NCBI GenBank assembly: GCA_963995525.1
Contig: OZ023213.1
Location: 16,890,110 to 16,954,109, forward strand
Source: Escarpia spicata
Taxonomy: Eukaryota > Annelida > Polychaeta > Sabellida > Siboglinidae
Reading direction: 5' to 3'
DNA: 64,000 nucleotides
Shown one piece after another: positions 12,837 through 23,849 of the stretch; the first letter of the stretch is position 1, and every line of letters begins with the position of its first letter. Made by a program: the position numbers and the translations under genes. The notes below the pieces were generated by a model, which saw only the letters and a program-made list of their open reading frames with translations, searched no databases and was not told the DNA's origin.

Positions 12837-15051
12837 GCGTGTCCAGCGTCATCTACGAAAAATTACTATACTACATACAATTCGAGCATTTTAAATTACA
12901 TTTAAACGGAAAATTCTTTTTGAATCATCTAATATATATGCCATTTAATAAGAATCAAGAGGTATCAGATAGAATTTGACCTGGAAACATTTTGTTCCCG
13001 TCATGAATACGTTGGTGATAATTTTAGTTCTGCGATGTTTCGTGGAATGACCCATTTTCTATTACTGCAGCTCTTTCAGAAACGTGTCTGGAAGTATAAC
13101 TGAAACATAATCAGTAACAGTGATCAGTTATCTTTGACTAAGCTAACTTTCATATGTGTCCGGCGATTGGAACTAGGCACAGTGTGAGCTAGGAAATGAA
13201 CAGTTAGTTATTTTTTAGATAATGCCATTATTCTTTATCGAAAACAAGTAAAATGTTTAGGAAAACGTATTAAAACATGATTTAGTATGCAACTGTACAC
13301 AGATATGGAGTTTGTATTGTTTTATATATATATATATATATATATTTCACTTCCTTAAATGGTTCTTCATTTCATAATTATTTACGTGTGTTGTTTAATA
13401 ATCTGGTCCACAACATGGTTGACGGTTAGTCAATGTACACCAATCTATTGTATCGATGCTGGTGTTTATAAAACATTGACCAAGTAGGATATTAACGACA
13501 CAGAATCAACAAGTAACACTTCAAAATAGGCCACACGTGACTGCTAACAAGTGATAACGCTGGACACTTTGCGATGACGCTGGACACGGGTTGGGTAGAA
13601 CCAGTAACTAAAAAACACTGGTTTTTCTTACAATGCCTTTTTGAACGGACCTAGGCATGCTCGTGCAACTTTCCCGATTTTATCTGGAGCTAGGCCTATT
13701 ACATATCACCGGTATAGGTGTAATTATATACGTATGTATGAGTATGAATTTAGAGTTTGTGGATCCGTTGACCTTGAATTGTCACACGTGTCACATGCTC
13801 ACGTAATATAACCATATCCTCAGTGAAGGGTTTTTAGGTAGAACTACCTTGTCAGAAACTCCTCAAGCACTTGCTGTGTCGGTGTTTGTACTTTCCATCT
13901 GGCAGGACAATGTCCATTTGTCGCTACTCGGCAAAATTACTGTGGTTGTTTCCAAACTGTTCAAGTGATCATCTATTTAAACTTTTCTTGAGATGCGTGT
14001 TTACACAACCCGTCCGGACTAGTTAGCATATCAGCCAGTCTGTTGGATCTTAGTTTCAAAGGAATATTTTGTTGTATGTTACATAAGCAGATGTTATTGC
14101 TTTTGAAGCGTACAATAACAAACTCCATCCATTCTAACTGCAGACGACCGTCCCAAGCGTCGTGTCTTGTCCTGCGAGATGCTGCTTGTGGCAGTCCAGT
14201 TGCAACGTCTTAACGACCACGCTCCCTTTCGTGCGACTTATTTTCAAGTGACGTCCGAAGAACAGTGTCCGCTCTGTCTTGACGGGACTGGTTTACAATG
14301 CTAACAGAAGTGCTGCAAACAAGGGCAGGGTAGGCATTTCTCACTTCATGTTTTTAAGCACCTTGGTGCGTCATTCGTCAGAAAAACGTCGGTACGGCGT
14401 AAGCATACTAGCATTTGGTGGAACGTTCGTCGTGGAAGTTATATAATTAAAACAAAATCTAATGCTCATTCTACCAGATTGCAATTATTGCAACATAATT
14501 GTTTCTCCAAGGCCTATGCATGTTGTCGCAGAGTCTCCATCTCCTTCCCCAAAGCAGCGACTTGCGTGTTGGTAGATGACTTCATTGTTCCTTGGAATGT
14601 GTTCAGTAGATGGTGTAATAACACAATTTGTTGCGCCGGCTCATAATCCTTGTGACACATTTGGATGTATTTGTAGTATGTTTTTTCTTCATAATTACAT
14701 TTTACATGACGATATAACTAATAGCCGTGAATGCAAGACGTAAGTACTTATAGCATAAATTATGAAGGGTAAGGTATGTCACATAATGTCCTTCAAGTTA
14801 CGGCCAATACATGCATTTGCGTCGGAGAATAATATTCGGGGGATGAGGCTCACCAAAAAACCTCAAATTGCATCCCCGTTTGAGGCTCTCAAAAATCTCC
14901 TGCAGACCTCCTTTGAGGTTCTCCAAAATGTTTCGATTGCACCCCCTTGAGACTCTCGAAAACAATTAACTCTACCCCCTAGACTCTCCAAACACCTCCA
15001 AATCCGTTTTGTATGTTTTTGTAGGCAGCCTGTCGATGACGCTGGACACGC
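12837..15051. other. 2.2-kb segment bounded by short inverted repeats
   Basis: The 16-mer gatgacgctggacacg occurs at 15035-15050 and, reverse-complemented, at 12838-12853. Extending outwards, about 18 of 20 bases agree at each end. A third, direct copy lies inside at 13573-13588, preceded by a partial copy (gataacgctggacac). No transposase ORF is visible inside. This could be a nonautonomous DNA transposon or a fold-back structure. Confidence 0.45.
14845..15000. repeat. Degenerate tandem repeat, about 34-bp period
   Basis: Four diverged units, each with a C-rich stretch, a gag(g/a)ctctc-like word and then aaaa. Examples are tttgaggctctcaaaaat and cttgagactctcgaaaa. Confidence 0.6.
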
Positions 15052-15054
15052 ACT

Positions 15055-15910
15055 TAAAGCGCCACCCTACATTTTTTTTAATTTTAATGTGCTATATTTT
15101 CCTGAAATTCAGGTTCAGTCAAAACAAAATTTCAGGATTCCTTCGTTAACTTTACAAGAAAAGAACAAGTGTTGAAATACCCAGCAATAGCAATGGTCCA
15201 TCTGTAAGCAGATGTGAACCAATCTAAACCGATGTCGTTGGACACACAAAAAGTGGTCATCATAGAAAACGTATTGTGATGTTTTTATTTCTCATTTTGT
15301 ATACATGATTTTGTTTCTGTACACTGCCAAGATATACCCCATTTGCACTGTGGAATCAGAACTAAGAAATATAGCACTGATTTTGTATGGTAGCGCTTCC
15401 AAATTTGGAAAAGTCAATTGGACATCCCATTTTGGTCGTTTTTGACTCCTTACGTCCACCTTTTGCCATTTTACAAATTAAAAACAATATAAATTTCCTG
15501 AAGGCTCTTACTTCGTCCAATCTTTCGTCAAATGTTCGTAAGCCTGACTTTATAATTCACGGTGTGACAGACAAAAGATATAATCTTTACCAATAAATTA
15601 AATTGCTGTATGAGATATTTCATTAACAATGCACTTCAAATTCATGCAATATTCAAAGAGCATCAACTGTTCGTTTCGCATGCATTGGCAAGCGATACAA
15701 AAATATATATTTGGTCATCACTGGAGACTCTTGGCGACCCACTCAAAATGGCTATTAAGAACCACTTAACTACGAGATCCGTAACACCCTCTGCAAACTC
15801 CCGTCTCAGAAGCTCAACGAATGCATTGTAAGCGTCTGGCTTTCTGGTTCGTTTTCAGGAGTGTTGAAAAATGCAATAATTGTGACTCCCACAGTAGCAA
15901 CTTGATCTCG
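15055..15910. other. No recognisable gene
   Basis: Two short + strand ORFs (15387-15596 and 15610-15831) show no recognisable domain. Nothing else supportable. Confidence 0.45.
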
Positions 15911-15912
15911 AA

Positions 15913-16247
15913 AGGTAAGTTAACGGAAAGTTCTTATATAGCGCAGTGACCAGTCCTCAGGACTGCTCAAATGGCTTTACACTTTACTCCCTAGCAGACC
16001 TGTTTAATCGAACACCACCTTGACTTCTCTGGGAAGCATCTACCCACGCTTCAATTAATGCGCGAAGACTATTCGTACACAAATATCCACCATTGTCTAT
16101 GACTGGGTACTCATTCAGATAGCTGAGTTAACTGGAGCAACGTAGAGTGACCGAACTTGTCCAAGGTTCGAAACCGCAGCACAGGATTCGAACCTGGGTT
16201 CTCTCTGTCGACAGTCCGACGCTCTATCCACTGCACCACGGCGCTCC
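15913..16247 (-). mobile_element. tRNA-derived SINE (family A), full-length-looking copy
   Basis: On the minus strand the head reads ggagcgccgtggtgcagtgg then atagagcg (box A-like) and aggttcgaatcctg (box B). The body includes cactctacgttgctccag and the tail gcgctatataagaac. The same body and tail recur at 43602-43920 and 40270-40503 on the + strand, defining an interspersed family. The box A/box B layout is that of a Pol III SINE promoter. Confidence 0.88.
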
Positions 16248-16412
16248 ACAAAGCGGAAACGAACTGGAAGAAACGAACTAGAGAAGGGTTCTTTGTTTAG
16301 ATGCTCTCGTCCCTGAAGTTGAAAATTCACCAGAATGAGATGCCGCACGATGTCGACAAAAACATGAAACCTCGTACCTGTGGAACAGCGATATCCAGCA
16401 GGCCTCACCTTT

Positions 16413-17284
16413 GGAAATGTCTGCTCAGCGAACTAGCTAATTCCATGTATCAGGTCGGGCACGCGACCCTGCATACGTCTGCTCAACGAACTAGCTAATT
16501 CCATGTATCAGCTCGTGCACGCGACCCTGCATACGTCTGCTCAACGAACTAGCTAATTCCGTGTATCAGCTCGTGCAAGCGACCCTGCATACGTCTGCTC
16601 AACGAACTAGCTAATTCCGTGTATCAGCTCGTGCAAGCGACCCTGCATACGTCTGCTCAACGAACTAGCTAATTCCATGTATCAGCTCGTGCACGCGACC
16701 CTGCATACGTCTCCTCAACGAACTAGCTAATTCCGTATAGCAGCTCGTGCACGCGACCCTGCATACGTCTCCTCAACGAACTAGCTAATTCCATGTATCA
16801 GCTCGTGCACGCGACCCTGCATACGTCTGCTCAACGAACTAGCTAATTCCGTATATCAGCTCGTGCAAGCGACCCTGCATACGTCTGCTCAACGAACTAG
16901 CTAATTCCGTGTATCAGCTCGTGCACGCGACCCTGCATACGTCTGCTCAACGAACTAGCTAATTCCGTGTATCAGCTCGTGCACGCGACCCTGCATACGT
17001 CTGCTCAACGAACTACCTAATTCCGTGTATCAGCTCGTGCACGCGACCCTGCATACGTCTGCTCAACGAACTACCTAATTCCGTGTATCAGCTCGTGCAC
17101 GCGACCCTGCATACGTCTGCTCAACGAACTACCTAATTCCGTGTATCAGCTCGTGCACGCGACCCTGCATACGTCTGCTCAACGAACTACCTAATTCCGT
17201 GTATCAGCTCGTGCACGCGACCCTGCATACGTCTGCTCAACGAACTACCTAATTCCGTGTATCAGCTCGTGCACGCGACCCTGC
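16413..17284. repeat. 58-bp satellite, about 15 units
   Basis: Tandem units containing gtctgctcaacgaactagct, aattccgtgtatcagctcgt and gcacgcgaccctgcatac. Unit variants (agctaatt or acctaatt; gtgcacgcg or gtgcaagcg) occur in runs, consistent with local expansion. The right boundary directly abuts a hAT transposase remnant. Confidence 0.95.
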
Positions 17285-17590
17285 GTGGCACCTCGACTTA
17301 GCCAGCGCACTTCGCAGTAGTATAGGATATCTTGATGTTGCGTATTTTTCTCTGCCAGAAGGAGGTTGAACTGCTGGAGGTTTAGGCGTCGAGCGCGATC
17401 GTAGTTCACGGTCTTCACGACTGCGCTGAGTATCTTTTGCATGTTCATTGATTTGCGCATGCTTTCTTATGGGGTAGACGATGCAGCGGGCCTGAAGAGA
17501 TTCGCAGTGGAACCTGCATCGTGTCGGACCTTTCCAATCAGCGAAACAATTTCTTTTGATCTTCCTCCCATGGAAGGTGCATCATGCAAA
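17285..17590 (-). pseudogene. hAT-family transposase fragment
   Basis: Minus-strand translation gives HDAPSMGGRSKEIVSLI, then MQKILSAVVKTVNYDRARRL, LNLQQFNLLLAE and DILYYCEVRWLSRG. These match the conserved core of hAT-superfamily transposases of the GTF2IRD2/ZBED-like type (APSM and RWLSRG motifs). The N-terminal part, the other catalytic residues and the C-terminal dimerisation region are absent. The fragment stops where the 58-bp satellite begins, and the frame is broken by a stop near 17465. Confidence 0.75.
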
Positions 17591-18060
17591 TGTATATCCT
17601 ATCTCTGACATAATACTTGCAGTTAAGACGTAGTGTCTATAAATATTATATAACAATATAAAGTAGCATAGATAGGATATCGGTAATCAAGAATCTCAAT
17701 CACAGGTGTCCATTGTCAAAGGCTAGCGCATGAGAAAGTACATTCTGTAGTACATTCTGGACGCGGTTACGCCATCCAGTTTCTTGCGGTGCAGGCATAG
17801 GAAGCAGGAAGATATCCTCAACGGGAAAGTAACCCGCGTCCTCGGTCGCTGGATTGCTGTGCCGGTGTAGTATAGTATCGTGACTCCATAGTAAATTGAC
17901 TCCTTATGAAGTATCGTGACCGGGGGTGGAAATGCTTTTATGATACCGTGGCCCCCGCTGTGGTATTTTGACGGTTGGTTGGAACAAAATTAGGTTATAC
18001 AAATTAGGTATGAAACAATTTTTAAAAGCAATTTAACTATAGCTAACTGTGTTGTATTCC
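17591..18060. other. No gene seen
   Basis: Unique-looking sequence between the hAT remnant and the 45-bp satellite. Words such as tagtatcgtgactcc are partly repeated around 17870-17930. Confidence 0.4.
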
Positions 18061-18061
18061 A

Positions 18062-19342
18062 CAAAACACGATCTACTGCAATGTGAGATCCATGCTAACT
18101 GAAATCAAAACACGATCTACCTGAAATGTGAGATCCATGCTAACTGAAATCAAAACACGATCTACCTGCAATGTGAGATCCATGCTAACTGAAATCAAAA
18201 CACGATCTACTGCAATGTGAGATCCATGCTAACTGAAATCAAAACACGATCTACCTGCAATGCGAGATCCATGCTAACTGAAATCAAAACACGATTTACC
18301 TGCAATGTGAGATCCATGCTAACTGAAATCAAAACACGATCTACTGCAATGTGAGATCCATGCTAACTGAAATCAAAACACGATCTACCTGCAAAGCGAG
18401 ATCCATGCTAACTGAAATAAAAACACGATTTACCTGCAATGTGAGATCCATGCTAACTGAAATCAAAACACGATGTACCTGCAAAGCGAGATCCATGCTA
18501 ACTGAAATCAAAACACGATCTACCTGCAATGTGAGATCCATGCTAACTGAAATCAAAACACGATCTACCTGCAATGTGAGATCCATGCTAACTGAAATCA
18601 AAACACGATCTACCTGCAATGTGAGATCCATGCTAACTGAAATCAAAACACGATCTACTGCAATGTGAGATCCATGCTAACTGAAATCAAAACACGATCT
18701 ACTGCAATGTGAGATCCATGCTAACTGAAATCAAAACACGATCTACTGCAATGTGAGGTCCATGTTAACTGAAATCAAAACACGATCTACCTGCAATGTG
18801 AGATCCATGCTAACTGAAATCAAAACACGATCTACTGCAATGTGAGATCCATGCTAACTGAAATCAAAACACGATCTACCTGCAATGCGAGATCCATGCT
18901 AACTGAAATCAAAACACGATTTACCTGCAATGTGAGATCCATGCTAACTGAAATCAAAACACGATGTACTGCAATGTGAGATCCATGCTAACTGAAATCA
19001 AAACACGATCTACCTGCAAAGCGAGATCCATGGTAACTGAAATCAAAACACGATTTACCTGCAATGTGAGATCCATGCTAACTGAAATCAAAACACGATG
19101 TACCTGCAAAACGAGATCCATGCTACCTGAAATCAAAACACGATTTACCTGCAATGTGAGATCCATGCTAACTGAAATCAAAACACGATATACCTGCAAT
19201 GCGAGATCCATGCTAACTGAAATCAAAACACGATCTACCTGCAATGCGAGATCCATGCTAACTGAAATCAAAACACGATCTACCTGCAATGCGAGATCCA
19301 TGCTAACTGAAATCAAAACACGATTTACCTGCAATGCCTGAA
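18062..19342. repeat. 45-bp satellite, about 28 units
   Basis: Units carry gatccatgctaactgaaatc, aaaacacgatctacctgcaa and tgtgag. Some units are 44 bp (ctactgc instead of ctacctgc), which breaks the ORFs. In 45-bp runs both strands stay open (MLTEIKTRSTCNVRS on +, ISVSMDLTLQVDRVL on -), but this is a by-product of a unit divisible by three. The array ends about 250 bp before the start codon of the fibrinogen/EGF gene. Confidence 0.95.
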
Positions 19343-19591
19343 ATATAGGGGGTAAGTTATGGGAGGTCACGATACTAGTGTAGTATCGAAACTGTATACA
19401 GTGCCTATGTTGCAGTGTATGCTGGCTCTAGTAGGTGTTTAACTATACTAAAAAAATGCAGGTCGGCGTAATTATAAATCAAACGGCAAAGCGGATGTTA
19501 TAAAGGATGACGTAAAACGTAAAACAATTAAACGTCACGAAGCAACGTCATTTGTTGTTTTTATCAAAGCGATGCTTGATGAACTAGCTAA

Positions 19592-21310
19592 ATGGTGTTA
19601 CCAGCGACGTTATATCACTGCAATGTCAACAAGCAAGCTTTCTTGTTGTTGGTTGCACTGCAGTCCCTGTATGGCGTGTTTGGCATACACTGTGTCCCGA
19701 AGAATTGCCACGATTTGAGATGCTACGGACTGTCGAAGGCAAAGGATGGGCCACATCAATTATTCACCGGCAATAATCTTATACCGATAATGAATGTATC
19801 GTGTGATCAAATATCCGACGGCGGAGGGTGGGTTGTGATGATGCGCCGAATCGACGGTTCGTTACTCTTCAACCGGACATGGGCGGAATACAATGACGGA
19901 TTTGGAGAACATGGCGGCGCAAATACGAACCTGTGGATGGGCTTAAAGGCGGTCTTCGATTTGACGGTTGCTGACCACATTCAACTACGGATTGAAGGTA
20001 GTTCATTTGAGGGAGAGAGTGTTTATCTTGAAGCTGACGAGTTCTACGTTGACGGTGAGGATGCTAATTACGCGTTGCATTTTGACCGTTCGACCGGCTA
20101 CGGTGCCGACATTGACCTAGACTGGAACCATCACAAAGGTGCACAATTCGCCACCATTGACCATTATCGTAATACGTTTTGTGTACCGAGATACACAGGC
20201 GGGTGGTGGTACAAACATTGTCACAACATGTACTTGACTGGTGCGTATTACAACAACACTCTACTTAACTACGAGGGCATTTATATGCAGCATTTTAACG
20301 GAGCAAAGACATTAAAGAATTGCTTGATGATGTTCCGGAAGATGACACCCCCCACTCATTGTTACAACCCTTGCTTGTACGGCGGCACATGCGTGTACGA
20401 CTTACCCACCAACGTCTCCACCTGTTATTGCGAGAGAATGCGTTGCGGGCCCACTTGTCAGGTGATCAACCCGTGCGTGAACACAGGAGCGTGCGACTAC
20501 ACGCCGGCCACCAATAAAACCCGCTGTATCTGCCCGAAGACAGAGTGCGGGCCTATCTGCGAATTTCAATGCGACAATGGCGGCACCTGTGTGTACTTTC
20601 CAGCCACTCACACCCACCGCTGTGACTGTCCGCCAACACACTGCGGTGCAATGTGTGAATTCGAGAACCCGTGCGAGAATGGCGCAGCATGCGAGTATTC
20701 GTCGACCACCAAGAAAAACCGCTGTGTCTGCCCGAGCACTCGCTGCGGTCTTACCTGCGAGTTTCACTGCAACAATGGCGGCACCTGCGAGTACTCGCCG
20801 ACCGCCAACATTCACCGCTGTGTCTGTCCGGCATCGCAGTGCGGGACAACGTGTGAAGCTAAGAACCCTTGCGTCAACGGCGCCGCATGCGAGTATTCGT
20901 TGAAAACCAAAGAAGCCCACTGTACCTGCTCGAGCGCCTACTGCGGGGCGACGTGTCAGAAGGAAAACCCGTGCAACAATAACGCAACTTGTGCATACGA
21001 CACGAACACAAAGGAGGATTCGTGCGTATGCCCCGCTGGGTTCTCAGGGGCCACCTGCACCGAAATCGAGGGAGCCATGGAGAAGACAGTTTACAGTAAT
21101 GTGCTTCCGATCACTCTGGTTTTCTTGTTCATCATTGTCGGCACCACCATCGCCATCTTTTGGTATGCGAAGACCCAAAAAAAGAGACAAGCTGCGCAGA
21201 AGAAAAACGCTGAGGAGGAGGCGGAAACCGAAGCAGCATGTCAACGACTGTTGGCCGCAGAAACGGAAAATGGCGAGACTAACTTTCTATCGGGTTTATT
21301 TGGCTATTAA
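19592..21310 (+). CDS. Fibrinogen-related, EGF-repeat type I membrane protein (intronless ORF)
   Basis: A 572-residue ORF. An in-frame TAA immediately precedes the ATG, fixing the start. Residues 1-31 form a signal-peptide-like region (AFLLLVALQSLYGVFG hydrophobic core). Residues about 33-252 are a fibrinogen C-terminal domain: GGGWVVMMRRIDGS, WMGLKAVFDLT, GGWWYKHCHNMYLTGAYY and a closing MMFRKM. Residues about 256-492 hold seven EGF-like repeats. Residues about 504-526 (VLPITLVFLFIIVGTTIAIF) are a membrane span followed by KTQKKRQ, so the ligand-binding part should face outside. The 46-residue tail is charged and lacks a recognisable signalling motif. Fibrinogen-related lectin-like proteins in invertebrates often bind glycans or microbes; a recognition or adhesion role is inference. 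The absence of introns suggests either a retrogene or a naturally single-exon gene. No disabling mutation is visible. Confidence 0.88.
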   Translation: MVLPATLYHCNVNKQAFLLLVALQSLYGVFGIHCVPKNCHDLRCYGLSKAKDGPHQLFTGNNLIPIMNVSCDQISDGGGWVVMMRRIDGSLLFNRTWAEYNDGFGEHGGANTNLWMGLKAVFDLTVADHIQLRIEGSSFEGESVYLEADEFYVDGEDANYALHFDRSTGYGADIDLDWNHHKGAQFATIDHYRNTFCVPRYTGGWWYKHCHNMYLTGAYYNNTLLNYEGIYMQHFNGAKTLKNCLMMFRKMTPPTHCYNPCLYGGTCVYDLPTNVSTCYCERMRCGPTCQVINPCVNTGACDYTPATNKTRCICPKTECGPICEFQCDNGGTCVYFPATHTHRCDCPPTHCGAMCEFENPCENGAACEYSSTTKKNRCVCPSTRCGLTCEFHCNNGGTCEYSPTANIHRCVCPASQCGTTCEAKNPCVNGAACEYSLKTKEAHCTCSSAYCGATCQKENPCNNNATCAYDTNTKEDSCVCPAGFSGATCTEIEGAMEKTVYSNVLPITLVFLFIIVGTTIAIFWYAKTQKKRQAAQKKNAEEEAETEAACQRLLAAETENGETNFLSGLFGY

Positions 21311-21479
21311 GCGCGATTTTCATTGGTCAATAATATACATACATGAATTCGAAAACAAAAAATTGAATCGGTCCTCGGTAGTTGCCAAATTGTATCATTG
21401 TCTGTGTGTTTGATGGACGGCTGTCTAAGGCACTAAACGATGTGAGGATGATATTTGTTCACTTTCTTTCTGTTGCTGC

Positions 21480-21485
21480 ATTAAA
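21480..21485 (+). terminator. Possible polyadenylation signal (attaaa) for the fibrinogen/EGF gene
   Basis: The variant hexamer attaaa lies 170 bp past the stop codon; no canonical aataaa is closer. This is positional evidence only. Confidence 0.3.
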
Positions 21486-21517
21486 ACATCGATCTCACAC
21501 ACATACGAGTTATTTAT

Positions 21518-21546
21518 ACACACACACGCGCGCGCGCGCGCACACA

Positions 21547-21583
<37 letters not shown>

Positions 21584-21618
21584 ACACACACATACACACA
21601 CACACACACACACACATA
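21518..21618. repeat. (CA)n/(CG)n microsatellite
   Basis: Alternating purine-pyrimidine tract with gcgcgcgcgcg followed by long (CA)n; a potential Z-DNA former. Confidence 0.9.
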
Positions 21619-21693
21619 GAGTATCTTGCCCAGGCTTGCGCCCTGGAACGCCAACTAGGGCGCATCATCCGTGGTCGACGGAGGCCTAATACT

Positions 21694-22085
<392 letters not shown>

Positions 22086-22087
<2 letters not shown>

Positions 22088-22635
22088 TACAAATAAGCCT
22101 ACAAATATAAATAGGTTAAACATTAAGAAAATTAAAAACGATAAGTTTAAAAAAAAAGGAAATAATGAAATAAATACATATATAAATAAGATAAAAATCT
22201 CAAATTTACAATGCGGTGTGTTTTAGCCAAACTAATACATACGGGGCCTTTAGGAACACAATATTACAAATGCACGTACACGTTTGTAATACCATAAATA
22301 TTCTTGCGCAATAGATCATCTAATATGTCGGTACTCGGTAACAGCAGTGACAAACTTGCTACTCGCACGGGTACGACTTACCAATTACTTATTGCATAAG
22401 GATAGAATACGTGCGTTTAAGAAAACCGTAGGCAATTTGAAATCAACTTAAAACAGTCTGTATGGCTCGAGTGCAGTGTTTCTCAGCTGGATTCCCCCAC
22501 GACCACTCCTGTGCCTGGGTCTTTTAATGCCCCGACCCCCTAACATATCTACCGGGACAAACAACTTCAGGAATCGGGTCCGGGTTTATGTGCACAATTC
22601 ATTGTACTGGTACAGGGTAAAAGAACATTGACAGA
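22086..22635. other. No recognisable gene
   Basis: Short Lys/Asn-rich frames continue out of the microsatellite. Nothing supportable. Confidence 0.45.
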
Positions 22636-22639
22636 CGAC

Positions 22640-23119
22640 GGTGAGATGTGAAAACAGATTCTCATTACACTGAGGAAGACTCTGGATAACAAGAAGAGCG
22701 TGATTCTGGTGCTGTTAGATCTCAGTGCCGCTTTTGATACTGTCGACCACTATTTACTGTTCAATCAACTGCACAGAATTGGCGTGCGTGTCAACGCACT
22801 GTGCTGGTTGAAGTCGTATCTGTCACAGCGAACACAGGCAGTTAAAGTTGGCAACATAATTTCAAGAAGTGTCTATCTAACATGTGGTGTACCTCAGGGT
22901 AGCGTGCTCGGACCTCTTCTGTTCACGATCTACTGCCTTGGACTCAACCATGTTTTTGAACACCATCAACTGCGCTATCATATGTACGCTGACGATACGC
23001 AATTATATGTGGACTTTCCCCGTGACCAGCCACTTACAATGGCCACCGACTGAATATCTCGTCGAACCACCGACATGAAAGCGTGGATGTCTTACCATCA
23101 TCTCCTGCTTAACGAGAAC
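22640..23119 (+). mobile_element. L2-like LINE, RT palm part, left of an inserted DNA transposon
   Basis: LLDLSAAFDTVDH, CWLKSYLSQRTQAVKVG, CGVPQGSVLGPLLFTIY and the catalytic box YHMYADDTQLYVDF are all present. The frame stops at 23053, but homology (KAWMSYHHLLLNEN) continues in a shifted frame to about 23119, where the terminal inverted repeat of another element begins. The rest of this LINE is at 26899-27830. Confidence 0.85.
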
Positions 23120-23253
23120 ATTGTAATAGCAATCATTATGGCGTTTTCAGTTAGCACTATATGTCTGCATTATCAAATAAAAAGTCCACAGAAATAAATT
23201 CATGTGGTGGAACATTTTCATTTCTGACGATAATGACAAGTGGTCGAAAGTCA
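23120..23253 (+). repeat. Left terminal inverted repeat (about 130 bp)
   Basis: Pairs with 26769-26898. Starts near ttgtaatagcaat and ends near gacaagtggtcgaaagtc. Confidence 0.72.
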
Positions 23254-23561
23254 CACCATTGGACGTGGTATTGATATATTAATACAACGATATACAACAA
23301 GTTTAATTCCATTTAGTATATAACATTTTAGTAATAACCTGAACATAATTTTCTATACACAGTGAAACCCGAATTTTAGCCGCCACATGGAGAAGCTTTG
23401 CGATCAACAAAATTTTGCTTACATATTATAGTCATAAACGTGTTTATTTCAACACAGTTTATGTCCTTAGCTACTGTTTATAAATAGTAACACCGTGTTC
23501 ATGAATATGTTAGTATGCTTTGTATTTGGTTGATATTTTAACTCGGGTACTTATTCCAATA

Positions 23562-23846
23562 TCAGTTAGCTTCACCAAAACCATACGCTATAAAAATTGC
23601 AGTGAGGTGTGTGCATACATCCTTATTATTGCTTAACATGACACTTTCAAACACTTCTGTCGTTAAGAGCTTCCACGGAGATGTTAGATGCCATTTGACA
23701 CACCACGCACACACAGAAGTACACTCTAATCCGTTCTTTCCGCAACTACATCCCAACGGATTGTAGTTTGTCTTTGCCAACAGTTCACTCGGTCGCCTGG
23801 TGAAATGTATACGTTTGACAGAATCACTCGCTGCGTTTGTTAACAA
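23562..23846 (-). pseudogene. Cys-rich fragment with CXC-like cluster (transposon-internal)
   Basis: A 94-residue minus-strand frame containing NPLGCSCGKNGLECTSVCAW. The C-x-C-x6-C-x3-C spacing resembles the cysteine clusters of tesmin/TSO1-type CXC domains and the C-terminal tails of some invertebrate transposon proteins. Upstream the sequence SDSVKRIHFTRRPSELLAKT has no obvious family. It is probably a C-terminal remnant of an element protein; function unknown. Confidence 0.4.
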
Positions 23847-23849
23847 AGA

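Noticed and set aside
15387..15831. Two adjacent + strand ORFs (69 and 73 codons)
   Set aside because: No motif, no shared frame and no splice or expression signals; treated as chance ORFs.
15913..16247. Functional tRNA gene
   Set aside because: Box A and B are present, but the acceptor stem does not close and the sequence continues into a SINE body repeated elsewhere.
18341..19370. Repetitive proteins on both strands of the 45-bp satellite
   Set aside because: A unit length divisible by three keeps both strands open; 44-bp units break the frames and there are no signals of expression.
20402..21413. ORFs of 60-172 codons on both strands within and just past the fibrinogen/EGF gene
   Set aside because: Shadow frames of a GC-rich Cys-repeat coding sequence; the + frame starting at 19592 explains the region.
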